Positions 42,787 to 53,284 are shown, numbered from the stretch's first letter. The stretch: DNA of 64,000 nucleotides from Clostridium_I sp963725425 (GCA_963725425.1 CAVRYJ010000031.1:1-64000), one strand, 5' to 3'. Notes: generated from the sequence alone by a model not told the origin. Translations and numbers: made by a program.

Positions 42787-45759
42787 ATGAGTAACATAAA
42801 AGATTTATTCAAAAGAGTTTTTACAAAAGACTTAGATTTACAAGGAGATAAAACGGTCTACGATCTATTCACTTGGAAAAAAGTAGACGTATTTATGAAG
42901 GATTTCAAAACAGGCAAAGTATTAATTGATATGAAAGATCTGGAATTTCCAGAACATTATTCTCAAAATTCCTGTGATATAATTGCTTCAAAATATTTTA
43001 GAAAAGCTGGTATTCCAAAAGCTCCTCATTATGAAAATAGTCTTAGGCTTGTAGCCCATAGATTAGTTAATTTTTGGCGTGCGGCTCTAGTAGATGAAGG
43101 AATAATTGAAACCGAAGAGGAAGGCAAAATATTTTACGATGAATTGGTTTTTGCATTTTTAAATCAAATGTATGCTCCAAATTCACCTCAATGGTTTAAT
43201 ACTGGTCTTGCTCAAAGCTATAATATTAAAGGAAAAAAACAAGGTAACTACTATTATGATGAAAAAGAAAAAAAAGTTGTTCTTTCAGAGGATAACTATA
43301 CTAGAACTCAAGCTTCAGCTTGCTTTATCATCTCAATTGAAGATAAGCTTTTAGGTAATCATTCTATATCTAATCAATACGTTACAGAAACAAAACTATT
43401 TAAAGGTGGTTCAGGCACAGGTACAAATTTTTCAACCATAAGGGCAAAAGGTGAAAAATTATCTGGTGGTGGTTTTTCTTCTGGTCTCATGAGCTTTTTA
43501 AGAGGTTTTGATAGAAATGCAGGCGCAATAAAATCCGGTGGTACCACAAGACGTGCAGCTAAAATGCTCTGTCTTGATATAGATCATCCTGAAATATTTG
43601 ACTACATAACTTGGAAAGCTAAAGAGGAAGATAAGGTAAGAGCTCTCGGAAAAATGGGCTATGACATTGGCTTTGAAGGTGAAGCTTACGAAACTGTATC
43701 TGGTCAAAACGGAAACAACTCCGTTAAGTTCTCAAATGAATTTATGAAAAAAGTTAAGGATCTCAGTGCGAATCCTGATGCAACTATAGAGTTAAAAGGA
43801 AGACTTGACCCTTCAGTAAATAAAATGGTTAAGGTAAAAGACCTTTGGGATACATTTAATAAATCAGCTTGGGAATGTGCAGATCCTGCCCCTCTTTTTG
43901 GAGATACATTAAACGATTGGCATACTTGCCCAAATGGTGAAGATGGTAAATATAATGCAACATATAATAGAATAAACTCAACAAACCCTTGCGGAGAATA
44001 TGCATTTTTAGATGATACATCTTGTAATCTTGCTTCTATCAATGTATATAAATTTTATGATAACAAAACTAAACATTTTGATTTAGAAGGTTATGAGCAT
44101 ATAATCGGCCTAGTTGAACTACTATTAGAAGCTTCTATTCATTGGGGCCAATTTCCAACTGAAGATGTAGCAAGAAGAACTCATTTATTTAGGACTACAG
44201 GTCTTGGTATATGTAATTTGGCTTCACTTTTAATGGTTAAAGGCTATCCTTACAATTCAGAAGAAGCTAGAGCTTTTGCTGGATCACTAGTTGGAATACT
44301 AACAGGCCGTGCATATTATGTGTCAGCCCTAATGGCAGAAAAAGTTAGTAGTTTCCCTAAATATGATATCAATAAGGACAGTATGAACAGGGTAATAAGA
44401 AATCACGCAAGAGTAGCAGGCTCCATTGATTCTCCTTACGAATCTCTTCATTACAAACCAATAAAAGTTAATCATGAGCTACTAAAAAAAGAGAACTTAG
44501 AAGATTTAAGTAAGGCTTTAAAAGAAAACTTTAAAAAAGCTATAGAATATGGTAAAAAGTTTGGATATAGAAATGCTCAGGTTTCGGTCATTGCACCTAC
44601 AGGAACAATTTCTTTTGCAATGGATTCTGGTGCTACTTCTATAGAACCTTTCTTCAGCCATGTTATATACAAGAAGTTATCTGGTGGTGGATTTATGACC
44701 ATAATAAATCCAATTATAACGGCAGCTCTTAAAAATTTAAAATACACTAAAGAACAGATAGAAGACATAATGGATTATATTCTTAGAAAAGAAACCGTGC
44801 AAGAAGGTGACTATTCTTATGAAAAGATAATAGATGGAAAAATAGAAGGTGCTCCTCATCTTAAAGAAGAACATTTAGCTATATTTGACTGTGCGAATAA
44901 ATGTGGAAGTGGTGAGCGATACATTGCTCCTGATGGTCATGTATTAATGGTAGCAGCCCTAGTTCCTCTTATATCCGGTTCTATATCAAAGACTGTTAAT
45001 CTTCCTAAAAACGCTACTATAGACGATTTTAAGACTGTTGTTTTAAAATCTTGGGAGCTTGGAGTTAAAGGTATAACACTTTATAGAGATTCTTCAAAAG
45101 CAAGTCAACCTTTAAACACAACCCTTGACGATGATAGCGACGTTAAACTCTCCAATATGACTTATGCAGCCTTAATTGAAAAAGTTAAAAGCTTAGAATT
45201 ACACGCACCAAAACCAAATCGTGTGAAACCAATTGGTATAAGACGTGGAACAACTCATCCCGCTCAAATAGCTGACGTGAAAATATACACTACAGTGAAT
45301 AGAGATGAAAATGGAAAAATAAATGAAATATATATAACTACAGATAGAGAGGGTACAATAATTACAGGGCTTTTAAATTCTCTTTCAAAATCTATCTCAG
45401 TTATGCTACAATACCATGTTCCACCAAAGGATATTTCAAGAATGCTTAAAGGTCAAAAATATGAACCTTATGGCTTTGTTCAAAAACATCCTTATATTAA
45501 ACATGTTTCATCTATTTCTGATCTTATAAGCAAAATTATAGACATAGAAATGGACGATTATTCAAGTTGTCAGGTTAAACCGGATGATTATGCTACCATA
45601 GATGCACCGGATTATAATACTCTTGATAAAATAGAAAAAAGCTCTGATTCAGAGAGAGTTTATGATACAACTTGCGCCACTTGTTCTTCTACAAGACTAG
45701 TTAGAAATGGAACTTGCCTAGTTTGCATGGACTGCGGAACTACAACTGGATGCAGTTGA
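42787..45759 (+). CDS. nrdJ: Adenosylcobalamin-dependent (class II) ribonucleotide reductase
   Basis: 990 residues. Reduces ribonucleotides to deoxyribonucleotides with B12 as radical source. The core is seen in NSPQWFNTGLAQSY, SACFIISIEDKL (active-site Cys), FKGGSGTGTNFSTIRAKGEK, NSTNPCGEYAFLDDTSCNLA (the NPCGE radical/redox site), VIAPTGTISFAMDSGATS and the C-terminal redox Cys in CATC/CLVCMDCG, a zinc-ribbon-like tail. Strong GGAGG 8 bases before ATG. It is monocistronic; a 98-bp palindromic repeat follows it. Confidence 0.95.
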   Translation: MSNIKDLFKRVFTKDLDLQGDKTVYDLFTWKKVDVFMKDFKTGKVLIDMKDLEFPEHYSQNSCDIIASKYFRKAGIPKAPHYENSLRLVAHRLVNFWRAALVDEGIIETEEEGKIFYDELVFAFLNQMYAPNSPQWFNTGLAQSYNIKGKKQGNYYYDEKEKKVVLSEDNYTRTQASACFIISIEDKLLGNHSISNQYVTETKLFKGGSGTGTNFSTIRAKGEKLSGGGFSSGLMSFLRGFDRNAGAIKSGGTTRRAAKMLCLDIDHPEIFDYITWKAKEEDKVRALGKMGYDIGFEGEAYETVSGQNGNNSVKFSNEFMKKVKDLSANPDATIELKGRLDPSVNKMVKVKDLWDTFNKSAWECADPAPLFGDTLNDWHTCPNGEDGKYNATYNRINSTNPCGEYAFLDDTSCNLASINVYKFYDNKTKHFDLEGYEHIIGLVELLLEASIHWGQFPTEDVARRTHLFRTTGLGICNLASLLMVKGYPYNSEEARAFAGSLVGILTGRAYYVSALMAEKVSSFPKYDINKDSMNRVIRNHARVAGSIDSPYESLHYKPIKVNHELLKKENLEDLSKALKENFKKAIEYGKKFGYRNAQVSVIAPTGTISFAMDSGATSIEPFFSHVIYKKLSGGGFMTIINPIITAALKNLKYTKEQIEDIMDYILRKETVQEGDYSYEKIIDGKIEGAPHLKEEHLAIFDCANKCGSGERYIAPDGHVLMVAALVPLISGSISKTVNLPKNATIDDFKTVVLKSWELGVKGITLYRDSSKASQPLNTTLDDDSDVKLSNMTYAALIEKVKSLELHAPKPNRVKPIGIRRGTTHPAQIADVKIYTTVNRDENGKINEIYITTDREGTIITGLLNSLSKSISVMLQYHVPPKDISRMLKGQKYEPYGFVQKHPYIKHVSSISDLISKIIDIEMDDYSSCQVKPDDYATIDAPDYNTLDKIEKSSDSERVYDTTCATCSSTRLVRNGTCLVCMDCGTTTGCS

Positions 45760-45908
45760 AGAATTAGCACGACAAAAAACTTAAAGTAGAAATACAATTT
45801 TGACATTTGCTAGTACAACTTTGAGGTTTACCAGAACAACTTTTACCTTTACTGATACAACTTTGGGATATACTAAAAAATGAATATTTATTAATTAATA
45901 TTCAAATA

Positions 45909-46006
45909 GGGGCTGTTGCACTAAGAGTAAATACTACAATATATTGTGTTAACTTTTCATTTATAAAACAATATATTGTATATAAATTGCTTAATGCAAC
46001 AGCCCC
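45909..46006. repeat. Full copy of the CTGTTGCA palindromic repeat, with paired NrdR-like boxes
   Basis: Ends GGGGCTGTTGCA (45909-45920) and TGCAACAGCCCC (45995-46006). The inside holds two ACAATATATTGT boxes at 45936-45947 and 45968-45979, exactly 32 bp apart. The reverse complement of the copy at 50591 is nearly identical. It is 149 bases past the nrdJ stop and could serve as its terminator. The size, palindromy and dispersal suggest a MITE-like element. Confidence 0.85.
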
Positions 46007-46346
46007 TTACTTTGGAAAAATAGTGATTTCGCTGGTACTACCACGAATTGCAAGCTTATGAACTTAGTGATGGTTAGATTTTTAAGGTCCCTGTACACCA
46101 TCAATTCTTCAATTTATAAACTTACTATGTCAATATCAATCCGGAATTTTGACACAAAGATGATACAGCCCTACAATTTTACCATCTTTGTCACGCTTTG
46201 ATAAAGCAACTTTTATTTATGCATAATCGAACTCATTATCTATACTATCATCAACTGCATCAATCTCATATTGATTTTAACCAAATTGTCATTAATATCA
46301 CTGACCACTTTTTCATAGAAAGGATATTCTTTATATTCCACGTTCT
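46007..46346. other. Intergenic region with a protein-tail remnant
   Basis: No gene with a start is supported. On the minus strand, 46136-46202 reads KRDKDGKIVGLYHLCVKIPD before a stop, like the end of a PAS/YheO-type regulator. The rest shows nothing I can name. Confidence 0.35.
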
Positions 46347-46889
46347 TCAGTTCATAAAATGCAATCGCAAATTATTAAATTCTTTTCTATAATCTAGCCA
46401 ATACTCTGGATTGGAATACTTTATCATTTTTAATTTTGATATGATTCTACTGATTCCAATGTAAGAGGGGTTAGTACACTCATTAAATGAATATATTCTT
46501 GTTCCCAATATTAACAACATAATTAGTTTATACAATTCATCCAAATAATTAGACCTAAATGATATACTATTAACTAAATATCTACAAACAAATTTAAGTA
46601 TTTCCGCATCAACTCTATTGTCGTCATTTGTTCCTGATTTAACTTCATAGCTTTTACCTTTAGTTTTATAAATTAGTACATCTTTTATATCTTCTGTTTC
46701 ATTCTATAAAAACAATGATAAATACCTGAGTCTTAAACATTCCAAACTGTCTTCCTGTTCTTCATTCCATTCATCAAGTAATAACCCAATAACTTTTCTT
46801 GACTTTGACTTTACCTTAACCTTATATACCATGATTAATAATTGTTGCAAAGATCTTCTTTTGCAATATATTTTTTCACTAGAGTCCAT
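46347..46889 (-). pseudogene. Hypothetical gene interrupted by one amber codon
   Basis: From 46889 (MDSSEKIYCKRRSLQQLLIM) to 46347 (NNLRLHFMN) there is one continuous frame of 181 codons, except for a TAG at 46704-46706. The two halves, 61 codons and 119 codons, read evenly as helical, Lys/Leu/Tyr-rich sequence on both sides of the stop. No family recognised. It is probably a recent nonsense mutation. Confidence 0.6.
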
Positions 46890-46909
46890 AATAACTTTTT
46901 TAATGAATA

Positions 46910-48274
46910 CTAAGTATTTTCTAGTTTTACAACCAATTTATAAGAAAGGCTAATTAAAATTGTTATACCCATTGCCATGTAAAAACCTATTCTAAAATCC
47001 TGCACTTTAAGACTCATGAAAAAAATCATAAGTATTATAATAATTGTTCCATAAGCTCCTGTATTTCCCCATATAAGTGGAGATTTGAATTTTTCTTCAT
47101 TACTTCTTTTCTTTTTCCAAATGATATAAACTATTAAATTGATCACCCAATTAAAAAATGAAAAGTATGAACTTGCTGATACAAGATAATTAAAAAGTTT
47201 TGCACTCAATAAAAAAGAGAACATTATAATTAGTATTGATGTAATTCCTGTTAAGATCCAGGCATTCATATGAAAGTCTTTTTTTGTTCTTTTATTAAAT
47301 ATCGAAGGTGCTTCCTTTGCCTCTGATAATGAAATAATCATTTGGTCACAGCTGTAATAGTTACCTATCATTACAGAAAAAGTTGCGATAAGTATTATTC
47401 CATTTATAATATCAGAAGCTGATTTTATATTCATACTGCTAAGTGATTGAATTAAAGGTGATGAATTCACATTAATAACTCTAGAATCAATTGTTAAAAC
47501 TATTATAATCATTATTAGTGTATAGAGAGCTACAATTCCTGTAGTTACAATTAAGGTTGCTTTTGGTATTGATAAACGTGGATTTTTCACATCAGACGTA
47601 GCCATAGCAATGGTACTAATTCCGGAATATGTAAAGACTACAATTAACATTGACTGTAATAAACCCGAAATATTATTGGGAAAAAAATTCTGTAACTTAG
47701 AAAAAGGCGGAGGTTTCACTTGCACTCCATGTGATAATATAAATATTAAACCAATTACTATGAAAGCTATCATTACAGCTATTTTAGTTGCAGCCATTCC
47801 AGATTCGATATAACTAAAATATTTCATTTGTAGCATATTTATTAAAATAACCAGTGTTATAACACTAAGTGCAAGTATTGCTACGGATATCTTAGGCAAC
47901 CAATATTTCAGAAAAACAGCAGCTGCAATTGATTCTGCAGCTGTGCCAAGTATTCCCGATACGTATATTATCCATCCCAACAAATACCCAGTGAATTTTC
48001 CTAAAAACTGTTCAGTATATACACGAAAAGATCCAATGACTGGTCGGTTTATACTTATACTAGTCATGGCACCCAATACTTGCGACATAATAACGCCACC
48101 AAAAAGAAATGACAAAATTACTGAAGGACCTGCCTGTTTTATAGCTATTGCGGAACCAAGAAAGAACCCTGAACCAACTATTCCCCCAATTCCTATACCT
48201 GCAAGACCATAAGCATTAAGTTCCTTGTTTGATTCATTATGATTGTTTGAATTTTTTAAATCGCTGCCTTTCAT
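46910..48274 (-). CDS. APC-family amino acid permease
   Basis: About 454 residues with 12 predicted membrane helices. GLAGIGIGGIVGSGFFLGSA is the family's first-helix substrate-binding GxG motif; SFLFGGVIMSQVLGAMTS and NRPVIGSFRVYTEQFLGKFT follow. It is closest to the amino acid:proton symporters of the AAP/YtnA type. Imports an amino acid across the cytoplasmic membrane; the exact substrate is unclear. ATG 48274 follows GGGTGG. Confidence 0.85.
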   Translation of the reverse strand: MKGSDLKNSNNHNESNKELNAYGLAGIGIGGIVGSGFFLGSAIAIKQAGPSVILSFLFGGVIMSQVLGAMTSISINRPVIGSFRVYTEQFLGKFTGYLLGWIIYVSGILGTAAESIAAAVFLKYWLPKISVAILALSVITLVILINMLQMKYFSYIESGMAATKIAVMIAFIVIGLIFILSHGVQVKPPPFSKLQNFFPNNISGLLQSMLIVVFTYSGISTIAMATSDVKNPRLSIPKATLIVTTGIVALYTLIMIIIVLTIDSRVINVNSSPLIQSLSSMNIKSASDIINGIILIATFSVMIGNYYSCDQMIISLSEAKEAPSIFNKRTKKDFHMNAWILTGITSILIIMFSFLLSAKLFNYLVSASSYFSFFNWVINLIVYIIWKKKRSNEEKFKSPLIWGNTGAYGTIIIILMIFFMSLKVQDFRIGFYMAMGITILISLSYKLVVKLENT

Positions 48275-48389
48275 AATAGCCACCCTTTAAATTTCTTTTA
48301 AGGATAGTATGCATCTCTTTTAAGAATAATATAACAATTTTATGCACTAAATAAAGGATAGCCATTTTATTTTGTGGCTACCCCAAATT

Positions 48390-48640
48390 TTATATAAATA
48401 AGTTTACATTTGAATCTTCTGATTCACCTAAATAGTAACCTACTCCGCAAATTTTCACCCCGTCTACAAATTCCTACTTTGTAATACCCATTACGTCCAT
48501 TGACATTTGGCAAGCGACTATCTCGATACATTATCTATTGCTGTTTTAATCAAATCTTCAAGTGAAGTTACATTTTTATTTTTCATAACAATTCAAATCA
48601 TTTTTGCACCAACACCCATCATGTTCATATTTGACAGTTT
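48390..48640 (-). pseudogene. DsrE/peroxiredoxin-like remnant
   Basis: Pieces in shifting frames with a TAG and a TGA: KNKNVTSLEDLIKTAIDN, VACQMSMDVMGITK, GVGYYLGESEDSNVNLFI. The C-x-x-SMD-x-MG and SNVNLFI motifs are those of DsrE/DsrF-like sulfur-carrier proteins (YrkE type). At least one frameshift and two stops show decay. Confidence 0.75.
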
Positions 48641-48716
48641 AACTTAATGTTAGCCTATGTTATATTTTGTCCAACATCTCTGACACATACACTTTTATAT
48701 TTAAGTTTTATCTCTA

Positions 48717-49018
48717 TTATTTTGAAAATATCATTTTCAAGGATATTAAAATCATCAATATTCCAAAGCCTTTTTTTAGCACATCTATAGGAACGTTTTG
48801 AACTAGCTTAGATCCAAACACTGACCCAATTACTAAAAAAATCACTATTAGAACACCAGCCTGAATATTAACCTGACCTTTTTTGTAATATTGAATAAAA
48901 GCAAATATACCAACAGGTGGCAATAGTATTGCAAGGGAAGTTCCCTGGGCTTTTAGCTGGCTAAAACCACATAAATACATTAATGCAGGTACAATTATAA
49001 CTCCTCCTCCTATAGTAA
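48717..49018 (-). pseudogene. TauE/SafE-family exporter, N-terminally truncated
   Basis: Leftward the frame reads TIGGGVIIVPALMYLCGFSQ, then LLPPVGIFAFIQYYKKGQV and ends MILISLKMIFSK. This is the short TauE/SafE membrane exporter (sulfite or organosulfonate). The part before TIGGG is missing: the frame begins inside the last codons of lgt, right after a TAA. An 87-residue product from ATG 48980 would lack the first helix. It is probably a deletion scar joining lgt to the exporter. Confidence 0.7.
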
Positions 49019-49780
49019 ATTACTATTTTTTTTATACTTAGATAAAATTAAAAATGACAGACAAATTACAATTCCACATAAACTTACTAGTTGGGCAACT
49101 CTAAAAGTCCCAATCATTAAACTATCTGTTCTTAGTCCTTCTATAAAGAATCTTCCTATAGAATATAAACCTATATAAGTGAAAAATACAATTCCCACTT
49201 CTTTATTTTTTTTCAAAATAATCATTAGTATTATAAACACTATTAAATCCCATAATGATTCATATAAAAAGGTTGGCTGATAATAAATTCCTTGGATATG
49301 CATACCTTGCTGTATGAAGTATGGAAAGTTTTTAATAAAATCATAGGATACAGGGCCTCCATGTGCTTCACTATTAAAAAAGTTACCCCACCGTCCAAGG
49401 GCTTGAGCAACAATTATTGTTGGAGCCGCAGCATCTACCATTTTAAGAAAATTCATGTTTTTGCGTCTTGAAATTATAAATGCAGACACTAAAGCAAATA
49501 GAATCCCACCATGAATTGCAAGACCACCTTGCCTGATATTGAATATATTAATTAGATTATCCTTGTAATCACTGAATTGGAAAATTACATAATATAACCT
49601 TGCACCTATAATACCAATTGGTAGAGAAATGAGCACTACGTCTAAAAAAGAGTCATAATTTATATCTCTGTATTTGCATGTGTAATTTGCTAATATTATA
49701 GCTAATGCCATTCCTGTTGCTATAAATATTCCATACCACCTTAAACTGAATCCAAACACATAAAACGCCACTGGGTTCAT
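49010..49780 (-). CDS. lgt: Prolipoprotein diacylglyceryl transferase
   Basis: 256 residues from ATG 49780 (GAGGAG site). Seven membrane helices. AQALGRWGNFFNSEAHGGPV is the Lgt signature with the catalytic Arg, and GGLAIHGGILFAL and GLRTDSLMIGTFRVAQLVS are also family blocks. It moves diacylglycerol from phosphatidylglycerol to the lipobox Cys of prelipoproteins, such as the OpuC binding protein encoded in this window. The 3' end touches the truncated exporter frame. Confidence 0.95.
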   Translation of the reverse strand: MNPVAFYVFGFSLRWYGIFIATGMALAIILANYTCKYRDINYDSFLDVVLISLPIGIIGARLYYVIFQFSDYKDNLINIFNIRQGGLAIHGGILFALVSAFIISRRKNMNFLKMVDAAAPTIIVAQALGRWGNFFNSEAHGGPVSYDFIKNFPYFIQQGMHIQGIYYQPTFLYESLWDLIVFIILMIILKKNKEVGIVFFTYIGLYSIGRFFIEGLRTDSLMIGTFRVAQLVSLCGIVICLSFLILSKYKKNSNLL

Positions 49781-49954
49781 ACGATTACTCCTCATATTAA
49801 TTTAATTATTTATCTATATACCTTTTAAATACAATTCCACTACCATAGCTGCATCACCTAGCGCAATAACATCTTGTTTAAATTTCCCACTTTTACCAAA
49901 AGTTACTATGTTATTCATAGAATTGATACGATAAAAGCTCTCATTTAATTATTG

Positions 49955-50463
49955 AATCTATAGAAGAATAACTTTCAACGCAACCAATATTACCACAACT
50001 GCTTGCTTCTCCATTATGTTCTACAATCATGTGTCCAAAAGCATCTTCTCTATCATTAATTGTTCTAATGATAATGCCAGACCTTATTATTGCTAATCTA
50101 AGTCAAATTCCACAGTGAACGTACACAACACTTTTTAGGTTTTTACCCTCTCCATACAAATATTCACCTAAAACAGCAGTATTAGCTCCATTATCTATAA
50201 AACAAGAAATGCTAATACTTTCTTCAATCATTGCTTTTCTTCCCCTACTGGATTCAGACTCACCATGTTCCATTATAATTTTCTGTATCCACAAGGGTTT
50301 TCATAACTCTATTTAATGATGTCAATTTTATATCCGCAGTAACTTGTAACTTTTTTTTTGTTATTGATCCCTTTTTTTGAATTATATTTAGTATTTCTAA
50401 ATCTCTAGAAGATAATTTCTCTAGAATTTTGATCATACTCAACTCCACTTTCCTAATTTGATT
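49955..50463 (-). pseudogene. ROK-family regulator/kinase remnant
   Basis: An N-terminal winged helix (SSRDLEILNIIQKKGSITKK, then LTSLNRVMKTLVDTE) is followed in another frame by RGRKAMIEESISISCFIDNG, ANTAVLGEYLYGEG and, after an in-frame TGA at 50103, FGHMIVEHNGEASSCGNIGC. The last has the ROK zinc motif CGNxGC. NagC/XylR-type sugar-responsive repressors have this layout. Large parts of the middle are deleted. Confidence 0.75.
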
Positions 50464-50590
50464 CATAATTAAAGTATAAACACTTTTGACCACTTTGGCA
50501 ATAAGTTAATTATGTAACTACACAGCAATGTAATACTTTAATGAATGTTCATAAATAAAAACATGCATGTTATAATATAATCAAAGTATT

Positions 50591-50686
50591 GGATCTGTTG
50601 CATTAAGCAATTTATATACAATATATTGTTTTATAAATGGAAATTTAACACAATATATTCTAGTATTTACTCTTATTGCAACCGCC
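50591..50686. repeat. Full copy of the CTGTTGCA palindromic repeat, inverted
   Basis: Its reverse complement matches 45909-46006 almost base for base. The boxes are ACAATATATTGT at 50618-50629 and ACAATATATTCT at 50650-50661, again 32 bp apart. One end has drifted (TGCAACCGCC). It lies just upstream of a DsrE-like pseudogene. Confidence 0.85.
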
Positions 50687-50708
50687 ACTTTAATAGAGAG
50701 AAGTGACT

Positions 50709-51054
50709 ATGTTGAAAAAATATCAAGCGATATTTCATATATATCAAATTGAAAAATCAAAGTTAGTATTTGGAAATATAAATAATTTATTAACGACTTA
50801 GGTGAGGAAAACCTAGAAGTGGAACTACTTGCAAATTCTGAAGCAGTTAAATTAATGCTTATAGATTCAAATAAGTTCACAGGACAATTAAACAAGCTAA
50901 AACAAAAAATATCACTTTTGCTGCGTGTGCTAATTCATTGCGCCAAATGAATTTAGACAAAGAGCTACTATTTGATTTTTGCATTGTTGTCCCATCTGGA
51001 GTTGGTGAGTTAGTTTTAAAACAAACTAGTGGATATTCTTATATTAAACCTTAA
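50709..51054 (+). pseudogene. DsrE-family sulfur-carrier-like protein, two frameshifts
   Basis: MLKKYQAIFHIYQIEKSKLV, then shift, NDLGEENLEVELLANSEAVK, then shift, ITFAACANSLRQMNLDKELL and GVGELVLKQTSGYSYIKP. This is the DsrE/YchN-like family of about 115 residues, with Cys in AACANSL. Single-base changes near 50797 and 50911 break it. It stands alone between the palindromic repeat and a convergent acetyltransferase gene. Confidence 0.8.
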
Positions 51055-51111
51055 TATTAGATTACAATCAATTTTAATAGTTCTAACATGATGGTGAAAG
51101 CTATCTTATCA

Positions 51112-51675
51112 CTATTCTCTAAATGTCCCCATTTTACCACCCCATTCAGATTTTAGAATAGAATAAACACATTGGTCATACCTGCTTTCATTAATCCAAT
51201 AATGTTCTCTTAACTTTCCGTCTAATCTAAATCCATGCTTTACCAAAAGTTTTATAGAAGGAATATTATTTGAAGCTGTAGTAGCATATAATTTATTTAA
51301 ATTGTATGTATTATCTTCAAATGATATATTTACGAACTGTCCTAATATAATACTGCCTAACCCTTTATTCCTATTATGTTCAGGTAAATAATATCCAATT
51401 TCTGCACTATAATTTCTTGAATTATAGTCGAACAATGTAATTTTACCCAAAGGCACACTATAGTCATCCTTTTTTACTAATATATAGTTTTTTTCATTTT
51501 TACTATTAATTGAATCCATGATTTTTGTAGCATATTCATCATAAGATTTTTGTAGTTTTAATGGTCTACAGGTGTACTGTTCAAAATGCTTTTCTGTAAT
51601 GCTCCAGTTATATAAATCAGTGAAATATTTTTCTGCTAATAAAATTAATTGGTAGCTTTCATATAAATTAATCAT
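51112..51675 (-). CDS. GNAT acetyltransferase (RimJ/RimL-like)
   Basis: 187 residues. GNAT fold with the acetyl-CoA loop HNRNKGLGSIILGQF (Q/R-x-x-G-x-G/A), a preceding strand AEIGYYLPE and LYATTASNNIPSIKLLVKHG. The C-terminal GFRLDGKLREHYWINE is typical of RimJ/RimL and SpeG-like enzymes. The substrate (protein N-terminus, small molecule or antibiotic) cannot be told from sequence. GGAGG precedes the ATG. Confidence 0.85.
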   Translation of the reverse strand: MINLYESYQLILLAEKYFTDLYNWSITEKHFEQYTCRPLKLQKSYDEYATKIMDSINSKNEKNYILVKKDDYSVPLGKITLFDYNSRNYSAEIGYYLPEHNRNKGLGSIILGQFVNISFEDNTYNLNKLYATTASNNIPSIKLLVKHGFRLDGKLREHYWINESRYDQCVYSILKSEWGGKMGTFRE

Positions 51676-51843
51676 ATCCTATAATATCCTCCTTGTATTC
51701 TTGTGTGGTGCATGAAAGTAATTCAAACTTTTATGTCCACCAAATGTTTTTTTTACACTTTAATGATAAATGAATTTTGTCACTTCGTATTGTACATTAT
51801 TGTTATTTTAAATTTTTTTTTAAGAAAAGTTGCAATATTTTTT

Positions 51844-52539
51844 CTATTCAACTAAAGCAAATTCTACCGCAGAAATGGCATGTATTGTAGTTGTATCAAA
51901 AACTGGTATACTAACATCTTCTTGCTTTATCAATAAAGGTATTTCTGTACATCCTAGTACTACCCCTTCTGCACCATTTAATACTAAATTATTTATTATT
52001 TTTATATATTTTTCCTTTGAACCATCATTTATTATACCTTTGCATAATTCATTATAAATAATTTCATGGATGATTTTTCTATCGTTTTCATCTGGAATAA
52101 TTACATCAATATTATACTTTTCCTTTAATATTTTTTTATAAAAATCCTGTTCCATAGTAAATTTAGTTCCTAGTAATCCTACCTTTGTCATTCGTTGTTT
52201 AACAACTTGTTGCCCTGTTACTTCTGCTATATGTAAAACTTTTATTCCTGCTCTATCTTCTATATCATTTGCCATTTTATGCATTGTATTAGTGCATATT
52301 ACAATAAAATCCGCACCGCCATTTTTAAGTTTCTTAGCAATACTAACCATAATATCAGTTAGTTTATTCCATTTTTCTTCATGCTGTAATTCTTCTATTC
52401 TTTCAAAGTCTACTGAATACATTAGGCATTTTGCAGAATGAAGTCCACCTAATTTTAACTTGGCGGTTTCATTTATAATTCTATAATATTCAAGCGATGA
52501 CTCCCAGCTCATCCCACCTATCAATCCAATTGTTTTCAT
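51844..52539 (-). CDS. Aspartate/glutamate racemase family protein
   Basis: 231 residues from ATG 52539 (GAGGGG site). KTIGLIGGMSWESSLEYYRI is the N-terminal block. The two catalytic Cys are in FIVICTNTMHK and GVVLGCTEIPLLI. Family members interconvert L- and D-aspartate or related amino acids without cofactor. Followed on the same strand by nothing closely linked; alaX lies upstream. Confidence 0.9.
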   Translation of the reverse strand: MKTIGLIGGMSWESSLEYYRIINETAKLKLGGLHSAKCLMYSVDFERIEELQHEEKWNKLTDIMVSIAKKLKNGGADFIVICTNTMHKMANDIEDRAGIKVLHIAEVTGQQVVKQRMTKVGLLGTKFTMEQDFYKKILKEKYNIDVIIPDENDRKIIHEIIYNELCKGIINDGSKEKYIKIINNLVLNGAEGVVLGCTEIPLLIKQEDVSIPVFDTTTIHAISAVEFALVE

Positions 52540-52566
52540 ATTTATCACCCCTCATATATTCACAAG

Positions 52567-53284
52567 CTATTCTTCTAATTCAACATATATCCTTTTATTA
52601 ATTTTACCCTTACTTTTATATTTCACTATTTTTATTTTTCCAACTTCAGCAGTATTTTTCACATGGGTTCCTCCATCTGCCTGAAGATCTAATCCTTCAA
52701 TCTCAACCGTTCTTATTTCATTAATTCCTTTTGGAAGAAGGTTTATTTTCGTTCTTATTAAGTCCGGAATTTTAAAAGCCTCTTCTCTTTCAAAAATATT
52801 CACTTTAATATTTCTACTACATTCTACTTCCTTGTTAACCTTCTCCTGAATTTCTTCTATTAATTCCTTATCAAAGTTTTCAAACTCAAAATCCATTCTT
52901 CCTTTAAGACAATCCATATCACAGCCAGTTACTTGTGCCTTATAATCTCTCCACACTACACCACATAAAATATGCATAGCAGTATGAGTCCTCATAAGTT
53001 TATACCTATGCGCCCAATCTATCTTTCCAATACATGTTTCATTAAGTTTAGGAAGATTGCCATCAATATAATGATATACATCATTCCCAATTTTCTTAAC
53101 TTGTTTAACAACAAAGGTCCCTGACTCTGCTTCTAATACTCCATTATCCCATGGCTGACCACCACCCCCTATATAAAATGCTGTTCTATCCAAAAACACA
53201 GCATTCTCGGTCTCATCTACTCCAATAATTTTACATTCAAATTCCTTTATGTAACTATCTTTTTCGAAATATTAATTCACTCAT
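52567..53284 (-). pseudogene. alaX: AlaX-type alanyl-tRNA editing protein, frameshifted near its start
   Basis: The protein hydrolyses mischarged Ser- or Gly-tRNA(Ala). From 53199 the frame is clean: FLDRTAFYIGGGGQPWDNG, RTHTAMHILCGVVWRDYK (HxxxH zinc site), then GLDLQADGGTHVKNTAEVG (C/H second site). The true ATG is at 53284 (GGGG site) and reads MSELIF, but one base too many or two too few near 53262 put EKDSYIKEFECKIIGVDE in another frame. Full length would be about 238. Confidence 0.8.
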
